From contig JADIZG010000004.1 in assembly GCA_016704895.1 (NCBI GenBank), positions 1-64,000 of the forward strand: a DNA stretch of 64,000 nucleotides, read 5' to 3'. The position numbers and the translations under genes were made by a program. Origin of the DNA: Betaproteobacteria bacterium. Lineage in GTDB: Bacteria > Pseudomonadota > Gammaproteobacteria > Burkholderiales > Casimicrobiaceae. A model generated the notes under the pieces. The model ran no database searches and was not told the origin of the DNA. It saw only the letters and a program-made list of their open reading frames with translations. Below, in pieces: positions 34,954 to 45,238 of this stretch (the first letter of the stretch is position 1; each line of letters begins with the position of its first letter).

Positions 34954-35577
34954 ATGCGATATCACGGTTCCTTCGCCGGCGGCGGCCGCGTGCCCCGAGC
35001 CGAGGCCGGGTCGCGCCGATGCATCGAGACCGCCGGGCGCGGAGTGCGCCGACGCACGGCGGCGGCGCTTGCTGCCGCGATCCTCGTCGCCACGCTGCCC
35101 GTCCCGGCCTCCGGCTGCGGATACCACGTCGGGCTGGCCGCGGGGCTCACGACGGCCCATGCGTCGTCGGTCCCGGTCGCGGTGGCGGTCCATGCCGCGG
35201 TCGGCGCGGGACGGCTGTCGCCGCTGGCGGACGCGCCCCCGCCGCTGGCGCTGGTGCGGGCCAACGGCGCGATGCGCACGTTCTCGGATGCGCTCGCGTC
35301 GCAATCCGCCGGGCTGCCGGCGGTTGCGCTCGTGCTCGTCGAGGCGCACCTGTGGGGGCGCATCGTTACGGGCAGCGCCGGAACACGATTCGAGGCGCAC
35401 GCCGTCGGCCCGGCGGGCGGCGACGTGATCGTGGTCACCGGCGAGCCGGCGCTGCGCGCGTTGCTCGACGGCCGGATCACGTGGAACGCCGCGGCCGCGG
35501 CCGGACTGGTCGTCGTCGACGGCCCGCCCGGTGACCGCGAGCGGATCGCCCGCGCCCTTGCCGAACAGTTCTCGTGA
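34954..35577 (+). CDS. Exported protein of unknown function
   Basis: About 207 residues. After a basic start comes a hydrophobic signal segment (AAALAAAILVATLPVPASGC) with a weak lipobox-like ASGC, then GYHVGLAAGLTTAHASSVPV. The last 50 residues (GEPALRALLDGRITWNAAAA and GPPGDRERIARALAEQFS) recall an SCP2-type C-terminal segment, a domain that also ends alkylsulfatases like the gene downstream. I chose ATG 34954; in-frame starts at 34906 and 34918 are possible. It lies between a receiver-like gene and the sulfatase gene, and its function is unknown. Confidence 0.65.
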   Translation: MRYHGSFAGGGRVPRAEAGSRRCIETAGRGVRRRTAAALAAAILVATLPVPASGCGYHVGLAAGLTTAHASSVPVAVAVHAAVGAGRLSPLADAPPPLALVRANGAMRTFSDALASQSAGLPAVALVLVEAHLWGRIVTGSAGTRFEAHAVGPAGGDVIVVTGEPALRALLDGRITWNAAAAAGLVVVDGPPGDRERIARALAEQFS

Positions 35578-35692
35578 GCCATCCTCGCATGGCCCGTTGC
35601 ACAACGCCCGGCGCGGATGCGCCGGCCGACAGGAACGTCCGAGCATGGTCTGCGCCGATGCGCCGATCGATCGTCCGCACAGGGAGTCCACG

Positions 35693-37787
35693 ATGAACGC
35701 CACCCGTCCCGTTACGAAATCGCTCGCGGCCGCCCTCGCGCTCGCCGTCCCGCTCGCCCTTGTCGGAGGGGCCGCGAACGCGCAGCGGGCAACGGCGCCC
35801 GCCGGCCACTTCGACGTGAAGGGCAAGGGGCCGTCGACGTACACGCTGGACGTGCTCGAACGCTCGCGCGCGACGCTGCCGTTCTCCGACACTCGCGACT
35901 TCGACGAGCAGAAGCGCGGATTCATCGCGCCGATGACGGAGCTCAAGATCAGGGCGGACGCCGGCCATGTGGCGTGGGACATGGAGCGCTACCAGTTCCT
36001 GCTGAAGCCGGAGCGGTTCGACACGATCCACCCGTCGCTCGACCGCATCTCGAAGCTCAACATGAACTACGGGCTCTACGAGGTGATCCCCGGCATCTAC
36101 CAGGTCCGCGGATTCGACCTCTCCGACATCTCGTTCGTGCGCGGCAAGACCGGCTGGATCGTCATCGACCCGCTGACGGCCGCGGAAACGGCCCGCGCCG
36201 CGGTCAAGCTGTTCCAGCAGCACGTCGGCAAGGGCCTGCCGATCACGGCGGTGATCTACTCGCACTCGCACGGCGACCACTGGGGCGGCGTGCGCGGCGT
36301 CGTCGACGAGGCCGACGTCCGTGCGGGCAAGGTGCAGATCATCGCGCCCCGCGACTTCATGCGGCACACGATCTCGGAGAACGTGTACGCCGGCAACGCG
36401 ATGAACCGGCGCCTGTTCTACCAGTACGGCATCCTGCTGCCGGCGAGTCCGTACGGCCACGTCGGACAGGGCCTCGGCATGAACGTTGCGGCCGGCGCGA
36501 TCGGGCTGATCCAACCGACCAAGGTGGTCGAGAAGGACATCGAGGAGTTCGAGGTCGACGGCGTGAAGATGGTGTTCCAGAACACGCCGAACACCGAGGC
36601 GCCGTCGAAGATGAACACGTACATCCCCGACATGAAGGCGCTGTGGATGGCCGAGAACGTCACGGCGACGCTGCACAACATCTACACCCTGCGCGGCGCG
36701 CAGGTGCGCGATCCGCTGCGCTGGTCGAAGTACATCGCGCGGGCGCTCTACCTGTACGGGCAGGAGGCCGAGGTCATGTTCGCCTCGCACCACTGGCCGC
36801 GGTGGGGCAACGCGCGCATCCAGGAGGTGCTGCGCGGCCAGCGCGACCTCTACGCCAACATGAACAACCAGGTGCTGCACTACGCGAACCAGGGCGTGAC
36901 GATCAACGAGATCCACAACGTCTACCGGTTCCGCCCAGCCTGCAGCGGATGTGGTTCAACCGCGGCTACCACGGCTCGCCCGAGCACAACAGCCGCGGCG
37001 TGATCCAGCGCTACCTCGGGTTCTGGGACGCCAACCCGGCGACGCTGATCCCGCTGTCGCCGGCCGATTCCGCACCGCTGTACGTCGAGATGATGGGCGG
37101 CGCCGGGAAGATCATGGCGCGCGGCAGGCAGCTGCACGATCAGGGCAAGTACCTGCTCGCGCAGGAAATCCTCAACAGGCTCGTGTACGCCGAGCCGACG
37201 AACCAGGCCGCGAAGGACCTGCTCGCCGACGTGTTCGAGCAACTGGGCTACCAGCAGGAGAATCCCGGCCTGCGCAACAGCTACCTCGCAGGCGCGTACG
37301 AGCTGCGCGGAGGCATCCCCGCGGGCGCCATCGTCAACTCGAGCAGCCCCGACGTGATCCGGGCGATGTCCACCGAGCTGTTCCTGAACTTCCTCGGCAT
37401 CCGGATGGACAGCCGCAAGGCCGAGGGGATGCGGTTCACGATCAACCTGATCACGCCGGACAACGGCGAGAAGTTCCTGATCGAGATGGAGAACGCGACG
37501 CTCACCAACCACGGAAGGCTTTCTTGCCCAGCAAGGCCGATTTGACGATGACGATCAAGCGCACGGACCTCGAGCAGATCATGGCCGGCCAGAAGACGCT
37601 GGAAGCGCAGATCGCGAGCGGCGCGCTGAAGCTCGAAGGCGACGCGAGCGTGCTGACCAAGCTCTCGTCCACGATGGTCGACTTCGATCCGCGGTTCCAG
37701 ATCATGCCGGGCACCAAGGTCCGCGACACCGGCACGACGAAGGCCGGTCCCTACGAGGCCGTGCCGCGGGCGACGATCGCGGAGTAG
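35693..37787 (+). CDS. Secreted alkyl/aryl sulfatase of the metallo-beta-lactamase fold (two frameshifts)
   Basis: About 697 residues in three frames. The first part has a signal peptide (LAAALALAVPLALVGGAANA) and the zinc motif VIYSHSHGDHWGGVRGVVDE (H-x-H-x-D-H), with IAPRDFMRHTISENVYAGNA and FASHHWPRWGN further on. A C missing near 36936 shifts it to MWFNRGYHGSPEHNSRG and the dimerisation domain. A second slip near 37510 leads to the SCP2-like C-terminal domain (KADLTMTIKRTDLEQIMAGQ). This is the SdsA/BDS1 layout; such enzymes cleave alkyl sulfates such as SDS to alcohol and sulfate. The breaks look like base errors. Confidence 0.85.
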
Positions 37788-37886
37788 CGGCGGCTTCGAC
37801 GTCACGGAGCGGGAGCGTTGTTCCGGTCGTCCGGGCGCGCTCCTCGTCGAACGCGAAGGCGGGGACGGCACATCGATCTTCCCGGG

Positions 37887-39182
37887 ATGAACACGAAGCG
37901 GTCGTTCCTTTCCACGATGCTCGCCGCCGGCGCGATCGCCAGCGCGACGGCACAGGCCGGCGGAATCTCGCTCTACGAGGTCGGCACGGCGGACGTCGGG
38001 CTCGCCGCTGCAGGCTACGCGGCGCGGGCGCAGGATGCTGCGACCGTCCTGACCAATCCCGCGGGCATGACGCGCCTCGCCGGCAACCAGCTCACGCTGG
38101 GCGCGCAGGCTCTGCACGCGGACCTGGGATTCTCGATTGGGGACGCGACCTCGCCCGCGCTCGGCGGCGGCGCCGGCGGCAATCCGATCGGATGGTTTCC
38201 GGGCGGTGGGCTCTTCTACTCGCACAGCCTCTCGCCGGACCTGAAGTTCGGCATCGCGTTCACCGGCAACTTCGGCTCGGCGGTCGCGTACGACGAAGGA
38301 TGGGCGGGCCGCTACTACCTGCAGGAGGGCACGCTGCTCGGCGTGTCGATCCTGCCGTCAGTGGCGTGGCGCGTGAACGATCGCCTCTCGCTCGGCGCGA
38401 GCCTCAACGTGATGCACGGCACGTTCGAGACGAAGGTCGCCGTCAACAACATCGTCGGCCCCGATGGGCAGCTCTCGCTCGAGGACAACGCGTGGGGCGT
38501 CGGCGCGAACCTCGGGTTGCTCTACGAGCTGGGGCCCGGATCGCGGTTCGGCATCACGTACACGTCGCCGGTGGACCTCGATTTCCGGGCGCCGGCCAGC
38601 TTCGGCGGGCTCGCGCCGGGCATCCAGGCGCTGCTCTCGTCGCGCGGGCTCATCGACGCAAACGTCGACCTGGGCGTGACCGTTCCTCAAGGCGTGATGG
38701 CGAGCGTCTACCACGAGCTCGGCCCGCGCTGGGCGGTCATGGGCAACGTCGGCTGGCAGCAGTGGTCGCAGTTCGGCCGGGTGGACGTCGGCGTCGATTC
38801 GAACGACCCGGTGAGCCTCACGAGCAGCCTCGATTTCGACGACACCTGGCACGTCGCGGTCGGGACGCAGTTCCGGTATTCCGACGCATGGACGTTCAAC
38901 GCCGGCGTGGCCTACGACTCGGCCTTCCAGGACAACGCGCGCGTCGCCGTCGCGCTCCCTGCGAACGCCGCGTGGCGCTTCGGCATCGGCGGGCAGAAGC
39001 AGGAGTCGCCGGCGTTCCGGTGGGGCTGGAGCCTCGCGTACGTCCACGGAGGCGACATGAACGTCGACCTGCGCGGCAACGTGCCCGTGGCGATCGGCGG
39101 GCGAGGCGACCTCGTCGGCTCGTTCGACGACGCGAGCACCGTTTTCCTCGCCGCCAGCCTGAGCTGGACGTTTGACAAGTGA
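37887..39182 (+). CDS. OmpP1/FadL family outer membrane transporter
   Basis: A 431-residue beta-barrel. It has a signal peptide (RSFLSTMLAAGAIASATAQA), then GGISLYEVGTADVGLAAAGY and AARAQDAATVLTNPAGMTRL, which is the FadL N-terminal plug with its NPAG motif. Many alternating amphipathic strands follow, and the C-terminal ASLSWTFDK is barrel-like. FadL proteins admit long-chain fatty acids and other hydrophobic compounds. It lies 100 bases after the alkylsulfatase on the same strand, so it could take up the released alcohols. The frame is intact. Confidence 0.9.
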   Translation: MNTKRSFLSTMLAAGAIASATAQAGGISLYEVGTADVGLAAAGYAARAQDAATVLTNPAGMTRLAGNQLTLGAQALHADLGFSIGDATSPALGGGAGGNPIGWFPGGGLFYSHSLSPDLKFGIAFTGNFGSAVAYDEGWAGRYYLQEGTLLGVSILPSVAWRVNDRLSLGASLNVMHGTFETKVAVNNIVGPDGQLSLEDNAWGVGANLGLLYELGPGSRFGITYTSPVDLDFRAPASFGGLAPGIQALLSSRGLIDANVDLGVTVPQGVMASVYHELGPRWAVMGNVGWQQWSQFGRVDVGVDSNDPVSLTSSLDFDDTWHVAVGTQFRYSDAWTFNAGVAYDSAFQDNARVAVALPANAAWRFGIGGQKQESPAFRWGWSLAYVHGGDMNVDLRGNVPVAIGGRGDLVGSFDDASTVFLAASLSWTFDK

Positions 39183-39392
39183 ACCAACACCGGCCGACGC
39201 GTCGGCCCGCGCATCGTGCGACGGCGAATGCGGCGGATGCCGTCGACCGACGACGGGCCGGCAGCGTTTCTTGCTTTCGGCGCAACCGATGCTGGCGGCG
39301 CATGCAGCGGTCGTGAGAGACTCTGCCGGTTCGCGCGCCCCGACATCCGGGCGCTTTCCTCCATTCCTCCCAGCCCTCCGGCGAACCCGACC

Positions 39393-40999
39393 ATGATCCT
39401 GCGGCTTCGCGCCTTTTTCGCGGCGCTTGTGTGCCTGGTGTCCGGCGTCGCCGCGGCACAGGCCGATTTCCGACCCTTCGGCAAGGAGCAGATCGACCAG
39501 CTCACCGCGCAGATCGCGCTGTTTCCCGACGCGCTCCTGTCGCAGGTGCTGATGGCGGCGACCTATCCGAAGGACGTGGCGGAAGCGTCGGCGTGGGCCC
39601 GGGCGAATCCGGACGAGAAGGGGGATGCCGCGGTGGCGCTCGTGCAGGACAAGCCCTGGGACCCGAGCGTGCAGTCGCTGGTCGCGTTCCCGCAGGTCGC
39701 CGTGATGATGGGCGAGAACCCGACGTGGGTGAAGGACCTCGGCGACGCGTTCCTGCTGCAGCCCGAGGACGTGATGGACTCGGTGCAGCGGCTGCGCCTC
39801 GCGGCGCAGAACGCGGGCAACCTGCAGTCGAACGAGCAGGTCGTCGTCAAGGTCGAGACGCAGCCGCCGCCGGAGATCGTCGTGCAGGTCAACGCGCCGC
39901 CGCCGCCGCCGCAGGTCATCGTGATCGAGCAGCGCAGCCCCGAGGTGATCTTCGTGCCGATGTACAACCCGGTCAACGTGTTCGGGCCGTGGATGTGGCC
40001 GGCGTTCCCGCCGGTGTGGATCCCGCCGCCGCCGGGCTTCTGGTGGTCGTGGCGCTCGCCGGTCGCGGTCGGCATCTGGTGGGGCGTGGGCATCGGCGTC
40101 ACGCACGCCGCCTGGGGCCGCGCCAGCTGGTGGGGCCGCAGCGTCAACATCAACGTCCATCACCACAACAGCATCCACATCAACAACCGGATCGATCGCC
40201 GCGACCGCAACACGACTGGGCGCACGACACGAACCGCCGGCGCGACGTTCCGTTCCGCGGCGGCGACGCGACGCGCCAGCGGTTGGACGACCGCGCGGCG
40301 CGCGTCGACCGCGAGCAGTTGCGCGGCCGCGAGGCCGATCGGGCGCGCGCCGAGCAGGCGCTGCGCGACCGCGGCGTGACGACCGACCGCGCGGCGTTGC
40401 GCGACGTGAACCGCGACGACCTCCGGCGGCCGGCGCAGGACACCGGCGGCGGGCAGTCGCGACCGCCTGCAGGGCGTCGATCGCGACGCGGCGCGCGATC
40501 GCGCGCAACAGGTGGAGCGCGCGGCCGCGCTCGACCGCGCGCAGGGAACGGCGCGGCTCGCGACCGGCGGCAGGTGGACCGCGGGGCCGCCGCGGACCGC
40601 GCGCAGGCTGCGGCGGCGGCGCGCGATCGCGCGCAGCAGGTCGATCGCGCCGCGGCGGCCGACCGCGCGCGGGACGTCGACCGCGCAGCCGCGCGCGATC
40701 GTGTCCAGCAGGCCGACCGGAGTGCGGTCCCGGATCGGTCGCGCGACACGCAGCGCGTCCCCGCGCTGCAGGGCGCAGGCGATCGCAATGCGCGCCAGCA
40801 GATCGATCGCGGCAACGCGAGCCGCGAATCCGCGCAGCGCCAGGTGCCGGCGCGCCAGACTCAGCCGGCGCAGCGTCCGGCGCAGCCGCAGCGCGCGGCG
40901 AACACCGGCGCGAGCCGGCCGCAGCCGCAGCAGGCGCGGGATGCCGCTGCCAACCGTTCGCAGCAGCGGCCGCAGGGCGGCGCGCGGCCGTCCCGGTAA
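39393..40999 (+). CDS. DUF3300 protein with Arg/Asp/Gln-rich tail (frameshifts)
   Basis: About 535 residues. A signal peptide (RAFFAALVCLVSGVAAAQA) precedes the DUF3300 domain (LTAQIALFPDALLSQVLMAA, TYPKDVAEASAWARANPDEK, SPEVIFVPMYNPVNVFGPWM) and an aromatic stretch (IPPPPGFWWSWRSPVAVGIW). A missing C near 40208 shifts the frame to RRRDVPFRGGDATRQRLDD. At least two more slips occur in the tail, which is a low-complexity run of DRAQQVDRAAAADRA-like repeats. DUF3300 is an exported domain of unknown function. The repetitive GC-rich tail is both biologically unusual and a place where base errors are likely. Confidence 0.75.
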
Positions 41000-41011
41000 G
41001 GAGCGACGGAC

Positions 41012-41884
41012 ATGACCCGCAAATCCCTCGCGCGTCTCGCGGCGCTCGCCATCCTTCTCCCGCTCGCGCCGGGCGCGCTCGCGCAACAGAGTTACCCGAC
41101 GCCGATGGCGGCCGCCGAGGCGCTGGTCGACGGCATCGCCCGCCACGACGACGATGCCGTGCGTGCCGCGCTCGGCACCGACTACCGGAAGGTGATGTCG
41201 GTCGCGAACCCCGATCCCGACGACGTCACGACGTTCCTCGAGGCATGGGCGCGTTCGCGTCGGATCGTGCCGTCGGGCGACGCGAAGGCGCGCCTCGAGG
41301 TCGGCCGCTACGGCTGGACGCTGCCGATCCCGATCGTGAAAGGCGCTTCCGGCTGGTCGTTCGACACGGCCGCGACGCCCGACGAGCTGCGCGCGCGGCG
41401 CATCGGCCGCAACGAGCTTGCGGCGATGAAGGCGATGCTGGCGTATGCCGACGCGCAGGACGACTTCAACGTCCACGGTCGCAACGCCAACCGCCGCGAC
41501 GGCTACGCGCAGCGACTGGTCTCCAGCCCCGGCAAGCGCGACGGACTCTACTGGCCGACGCGTCCTGGCGAACCGGAAAGCCCGCTCGGCTCGATGTTCG
41601 CGCAGCAGACGAGCGACGGCTACCACGGCTACCGGTTCCGGGTCCTGACGTCGCAAGGCGGCAACGCGCCCGGCGGCGCGAAGCGCTACGTGACGGCCGA
41701 CGGCACGACCGGCGGCTACGCGCTGGTCGCGTGGCCGGCGAAGTGGGGCGAGACCGGGGTGATGACGTTCATCGTCAGCCGCGACCGGGTCGTCCACCAG
41801 AAGGATCTCGGGCCGGGCACCGACACGGTCGCGCGCGCGATGAAAGCATACGACCCCGACGCGTCCTGGACGAAGGCGAAGTAG
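41012..41884 (+). CDS. DUF2950 family exported protein
   Basis: A 290-residue protein with a signal peptide (LARLAALAILLPLAPGALA) and the DUF2950 pattern: FDTAATPDELRARRIGRNEL, AYADAQDDFN, SPLGSMFAQQTSDGYHGYRF and the end FIVSRDRVVHQKDLGPGT. DUF2950 is typically paired with DUF3300 in proteobacteria, and it starts 13 bases after that gene here. The shared export and fixed pairing suggest one envelope function, not yet known. Confidence 0.9.
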   Translation: MTRKSLARLAALAILLPLAPGALAQQSYPTPMAAAEALVDGIARHDDDAVRAALGTDYRKVMSVANPDPDDVTTFLEAWARSRRIVPSGDAKARLEVGRYGWTLPIPIVKGASGWSFDTAATPDELRARRIGRNELAAMKAMLAYADAQDDFNVHGRNANRRDGYAQRLVSSPGKRDGLYWPTRPGEPESPLGSMFAQQTSDGYHGYRFRVLTSQGGNAPGGAKRYVTADGTTGGYALVAWPAKWGETGVMTFIVSRDRVVHQKDLGPGTDTVARAMKAYDPDASWTKAK

Positions 41885-41941
41885 CGCCTCCCGCGCGTCA
41901 CCCCGTCCCGGGCTGGCGAGTGACGCCGCCGCGTCCCCTGC

Positions 41942-43217
41942 CTAGCGGACGCTTCGGCGCGATCGGAAGGCGAGCCCGGCCGCGCCGAGCAGGAGGAGTG
42001 CGAGTCCTGCCAGGCCCTGCGGCCCGACGGCGGGAACCGGCTCGACGACGGCGACCCGGATCGCCTGCTCGTACGCGCCGATGTCGATGGCCGCGCCCTG
42101 GATCCGCGCTGCGCCCCCGGCGTCGAGCGCCGACGTGCCGCCCGGCGGCGCGTCGACGCCCGAATTGATCAACGGCGACGTAGGCTGCAACCGCAGGTCG
42201 CCCGCGCCGGCGTTCACGTATTGGGGGTTCTTGTTCCGAACCGTGCCCGACGGCAGCCCGGCGAAATTGTCTGGGATGCCGTTGTTCCACGAATCGTTTT
42301 CGTCGGCGACCAGCGTGATCGGCGCCGCCGGAATTCGACACCGTGTAGCCGCTCCGGTCGCCGCCGCTCGCGATGTTGTTGAACAGATTGATGGTCACGG
42401 TCGCGCCGGGATCGTCCACCCGGAATACGAACCCGTTCGCCGTCTGAGTGCCGTTGACGGTGTTGTTCGTGAGCGAGGCGACGACCTGCGGAGTCTGGAG
42501 GACCAGCAGCAAGACCCCGGAGTTGGCGCCGCAGTTGCAGCCGCCCACGCGGTCGATCACATTGCTGAACGCGCGCAGCGTGTAGCTGCCCTGGCCCCGG
42601 AAATCCGCGGAAATGCCGATGTTGCTCGCCGAGGGCAGGCTCGTGTCGATGACGTTGCGCTCGACCGTGTAGTCGATCGCCTCGGAGGTCGCCGTGATGG
42701 CCCAGAGGCGAATCCCTGCCCGATGCTGGTGATCCGGTTGCCGGACACGACGCCAGTCAGCGGCACGCGCGCGTCGATCTCCACCGACGGCGTGTTGTTG
42801 TGGTCGATCTCCAGGAAGAAGGACGTTGTCCCGGATCGTGATCGAGTGCCCCGACCCCTGGCTGACGAGCCCGCGTACCTGGGCCAGGCTGAACGAGAGC
42901 CGCTCGATCAGCAGCGTTTCCGCGCTTCCCGATGAGCCGAGGTTGCTGAAATTGACGGTGCGGAAGGTCGCTCCGCCGCCTATCGTCGGCGAGAAGCCGG
43001 CGGCGGGTTGCAGCGTCAGGCTCTTGTTGATCGCGAGGTTCTCGTCGATCGGCGTGTTCGTGGCGATCTCGACGACGTCGCCGCTCGCGGCGCCCGTGAT
43101 GCAGGCCTGCAGCGTCGTGTCGCAGGGCGCCGCGCCCGGGTAGGTCAGCGTGGCGCTCCAGGCCGGCGTGGCCAACGCGACGAGGGCGACAGGCACGAGA
43201 ATGCGAATCAGCTTCAT
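41942..43217 (-). CDS. Exported repeat protein with IPTL-CTERM-like anchor (three frameshifts)
   Basis: The signal peptide is RILVPVALVALATPAWSATL. The body resembles a right-handed beta-helix with repeated short strands (VVEIATNTPIDENLAINKSL, ITSIGQG, NVIDTSLPSASNIGI, NNTVNGTQTANGFVFRVDDP), like choice-of-anchor and parallel beta-helix proteins. The C-terminus holds VPAVGPQGLAGLALLLLGAA followed by RSRR: a short Pro motif, one helix and a basic end, as in IPTL-CTERM and PEP-CTERM sorting signals. Single-base slips near 42825, 42715 and 42335 break it; each is undone by one base. It is probably surface-exposed. No exosortase gene is in the window. Confidence 0.7.
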
Positions 43218-43380
43218 CCCGGGATCTTTCTGAAAGCGCCGCATCGAACGGGCAGCGTACGGAGGGCATCGTACGACGATCCGGCGGCGGAGGAAATGAC
43301 CGCATCGGCTCCGGTCGCGGGCGCGGATCGGCCCGACCCCGGCCGCTTCGCGACGCCGCGCGGCATCCCGCCCGCGGCCT

Positions 43381-44181
43381 TCAGATCACCGCCCCCGCGG
43401 CATCCGCGAGCGCGACGAACTCCGCGACCGACAGCGTCTCGCCGCGCCGCTGCGGATCGACGTCGGCAGCCTCGAAAGCCGGCGGCGACACGAGGTCCGA
43501 CAGCGCGTTGCGCAGCGTCTTGCGCCGCTGTCCGAACGCGGCGGTGACAACACGCGCGAAGCGCGCGCGGTCGGCGATCCGCGGCGCGGCGGAGCCGAGC
43601 GGGACGAGGCGCGCGACCGCCGAGTCGACGGTGGGCGGCGGACGGAACGCGCCCGGCGGCACGGTGAACAGGCGCTCGATCGCGAACGTCACCTGCAGCA
43701 TCACGGTGAGCCGCCCGTACTCCGGCGTGGCGGGCTCGGCGGTCATCCGCGCAACGACCTCCTTCTGCAGCATCACGGTCAGGTCGTGGAGCGCGCCCGC
43801 CTGGTCGGCGAGGTGGAACAGCAGCGGCGAGCTGATGTTGTAGGGCAGGTTGCCGACGACGCGCAGGTTCCGGCCGAGCGTCCTGAAGTCGAACGCGAGC
43901 GCGTCGCCGACGACGAGCTCGAGCGCGTGCGGCGGAAAGCGCTCGGCGAGCCGTGCCGCGAGGTTGTGGTCGATCTCGATCGCGATGACGCGGCCCGCTC
44001 GCGCGATCAGCTCCGCGGTGAGCGCGCCCAGCCCCGGGCCGATCTCGACGACGATGTCGCCCGGGCGCGGCGCGACCGCGTCGGCGATGCGCGCGAGATA
44101 GTGCGGGTCGGCGAGGAAGTTCTGGCCGAAGCGCTTGCGCGCGACGTGGCCGTCGACCGAACGCCCGGGAGGACGAGGCAT
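43381..44181 (-). CDS. rsmA: 16S rRNA dimethyladenosine transferase
   Basis: A 266-residue KsgA/RsmA enzyme. It has RKRFGQNFLADPHYLARIAD, SAM motif I VVEIGPGLGALTAELIARAG, IEIDHNLAARLAERFPPHAL, the catalytic motif VVGNLPYNISSPLLFHL (NLPY), VMLQKEVVARMTAEP and PPPTVDSAVARLVPL. It dimethylates the two adenines of the 3' helix of 16S rRNA. It starts 16 bases after pdxA ends; this rsmA-pdxA order is conserved in proteobacteria. Confidence 0.96.
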   Translation of the reverse strand: MPRPPGRSVDGHVARKRFGQNFLADPHYLARIADAVAPRPGDIVVEIGPGLGALTAELIARAGRVIAIEIDHNLAARLAERFPPHALELVVGDALAFDFRTLGRNLRVVGNLPYNISSPLLFHLADQAGALHDLTVMLQKEVVARMTAEPATPEYGRLTVMLQVTFAIERLFTVPPGAFRPPPTVDSAVARLVPLGSAAPRIADRARFARVVTAAFGQRRKTLRNALSDLVSPPAFEAADVDPQRRGETLSVAEFVALADAAGAVI

Positions 44182-44197
44182 CGGGCGACGCGCGACG

Positions 44198-45224
44198 CTA
44201 CCGCGCCGTGTCCTGCGCGAGCGCGATCGCGAGCTCGACGGCGGCGTGCAGGCTGCCGGGATCCGCGAGCTTCGCGCGCTCGGCGTCGGCCGCGAGGTCG
44301 AGCGCGGTCCCGTGGTCGACCGACGTGCGCGGGAACGGCAGGCCGAGCGTGACGTTGACGCCGTGCCCGAAGCTCGCGGCCTTGAGCACCGGCAATCCCC
44401 TGGTCGTGGTACATCGCGACGATCGCGTCGTACGCGCGTGCATGCGACGGAACGAACACCGTGTCGGCCGGCAGCGGTCCGTGCGCGTCGATCCCCGAGT
44501 CGCGGGCTTCTGCGATCGCGGGCGCGATCGTGTCGACCTCCTCGCGCCCGAGGTGGCCGCTCTCGCCGGCATGCGGATTGAGCCCGCACACGGCGATGCG
44601 CGGCGCAGCGATGCCGAACCGGCGCCGGAGATCGGCGTCGACGATCGCCAGCGTCTCGCGCACGGCATCGCGCGTAATCGCCGCCGGGACCGCGGCGAGC
44701 GGCAGGTGCGTCGTCACGAGCGCGACGCGCAGCGTGGCGTCCGCGGCGCCGCCGACCAGCATCATCACGACGCGCGGCGTGCCGGTGCGCTCGGCGAAGT
44801 ACTCGGTGTGGCCGGTGAACGGCAGCCCGGCGTCCAGGATCGCGCTCTTCTGCACCGGCGCGGTGACGAGCGCGGCGAACGCGCCCTGCGCGCACGCGTC
44901 GCACGCATGCCGCAGCATCGACAGCACGGAGGCGCCGTTGGTGGGGTCGGGATGGCCCGGCACGGGAGGCGCGGCGAGCGGCTGGTGCCACACCTCGACC
45001 ACGCCGCCCGACGGCGCGAACGACGCGGGATCGTAGTCGGCGTACTTCGGCGCGAGGCCGACGCGACCGGCTCGCGCGGCGAGCACGTCGCGGTCGCCGA
45101 GGATCACGAGCCGCGCGGCATAGGGCTCGCTCGCGTGGCGCACGGCCAGCATCGCGCAGAGCTCCGGACCGATGCCCGCCGGCTCGCCGGACGTGACCGC
45201 GATCGCGGGGCGGCTCGTGGTCAA
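44198..45224 (-). CDS. pdxA: 4-hydroxythreonine-4-phosphate dehydrogenase (one frameshift)
   Basis: About 342 residues in two frames. PIAVTSGEPAGIGPELCAML-like start, LVTAPVQKSAILDAGLPFTG (substrate and metal site), HTEYFAERTG, AVCGLNPHAGESGHLGREEV and AIVAMYHDQG; then an extra G near 44396 shifts to LPVLKAASFGHGVNVTLGLP and FPRTSVDHGTALDLAADAER. PdxA oxidises 4-phosphohydroxy-threonine in pyridoxal phosphate synthesis. I chose TTG 45224 because AGGAGG lies eight bases upstream and no ATG fits. The break is in a G run and is probably an error. Confidence 0.92.
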
Positions 45225-45232
45225 CGCGGCTT

Positions 45233-45238
45233 CCTCCT
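45233..45238 (-). promoter_or_regulatory. Shine-Dalgarno fixing the TTG start of pdxA
   Basis: AGGAGG on the minus strand, eight bases before TTG 45224-45222. It overlaps the last codons of the GH31 gene (stop at 45238), so pdxA is tightly coupled to that gene. Confidence 0.75.
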
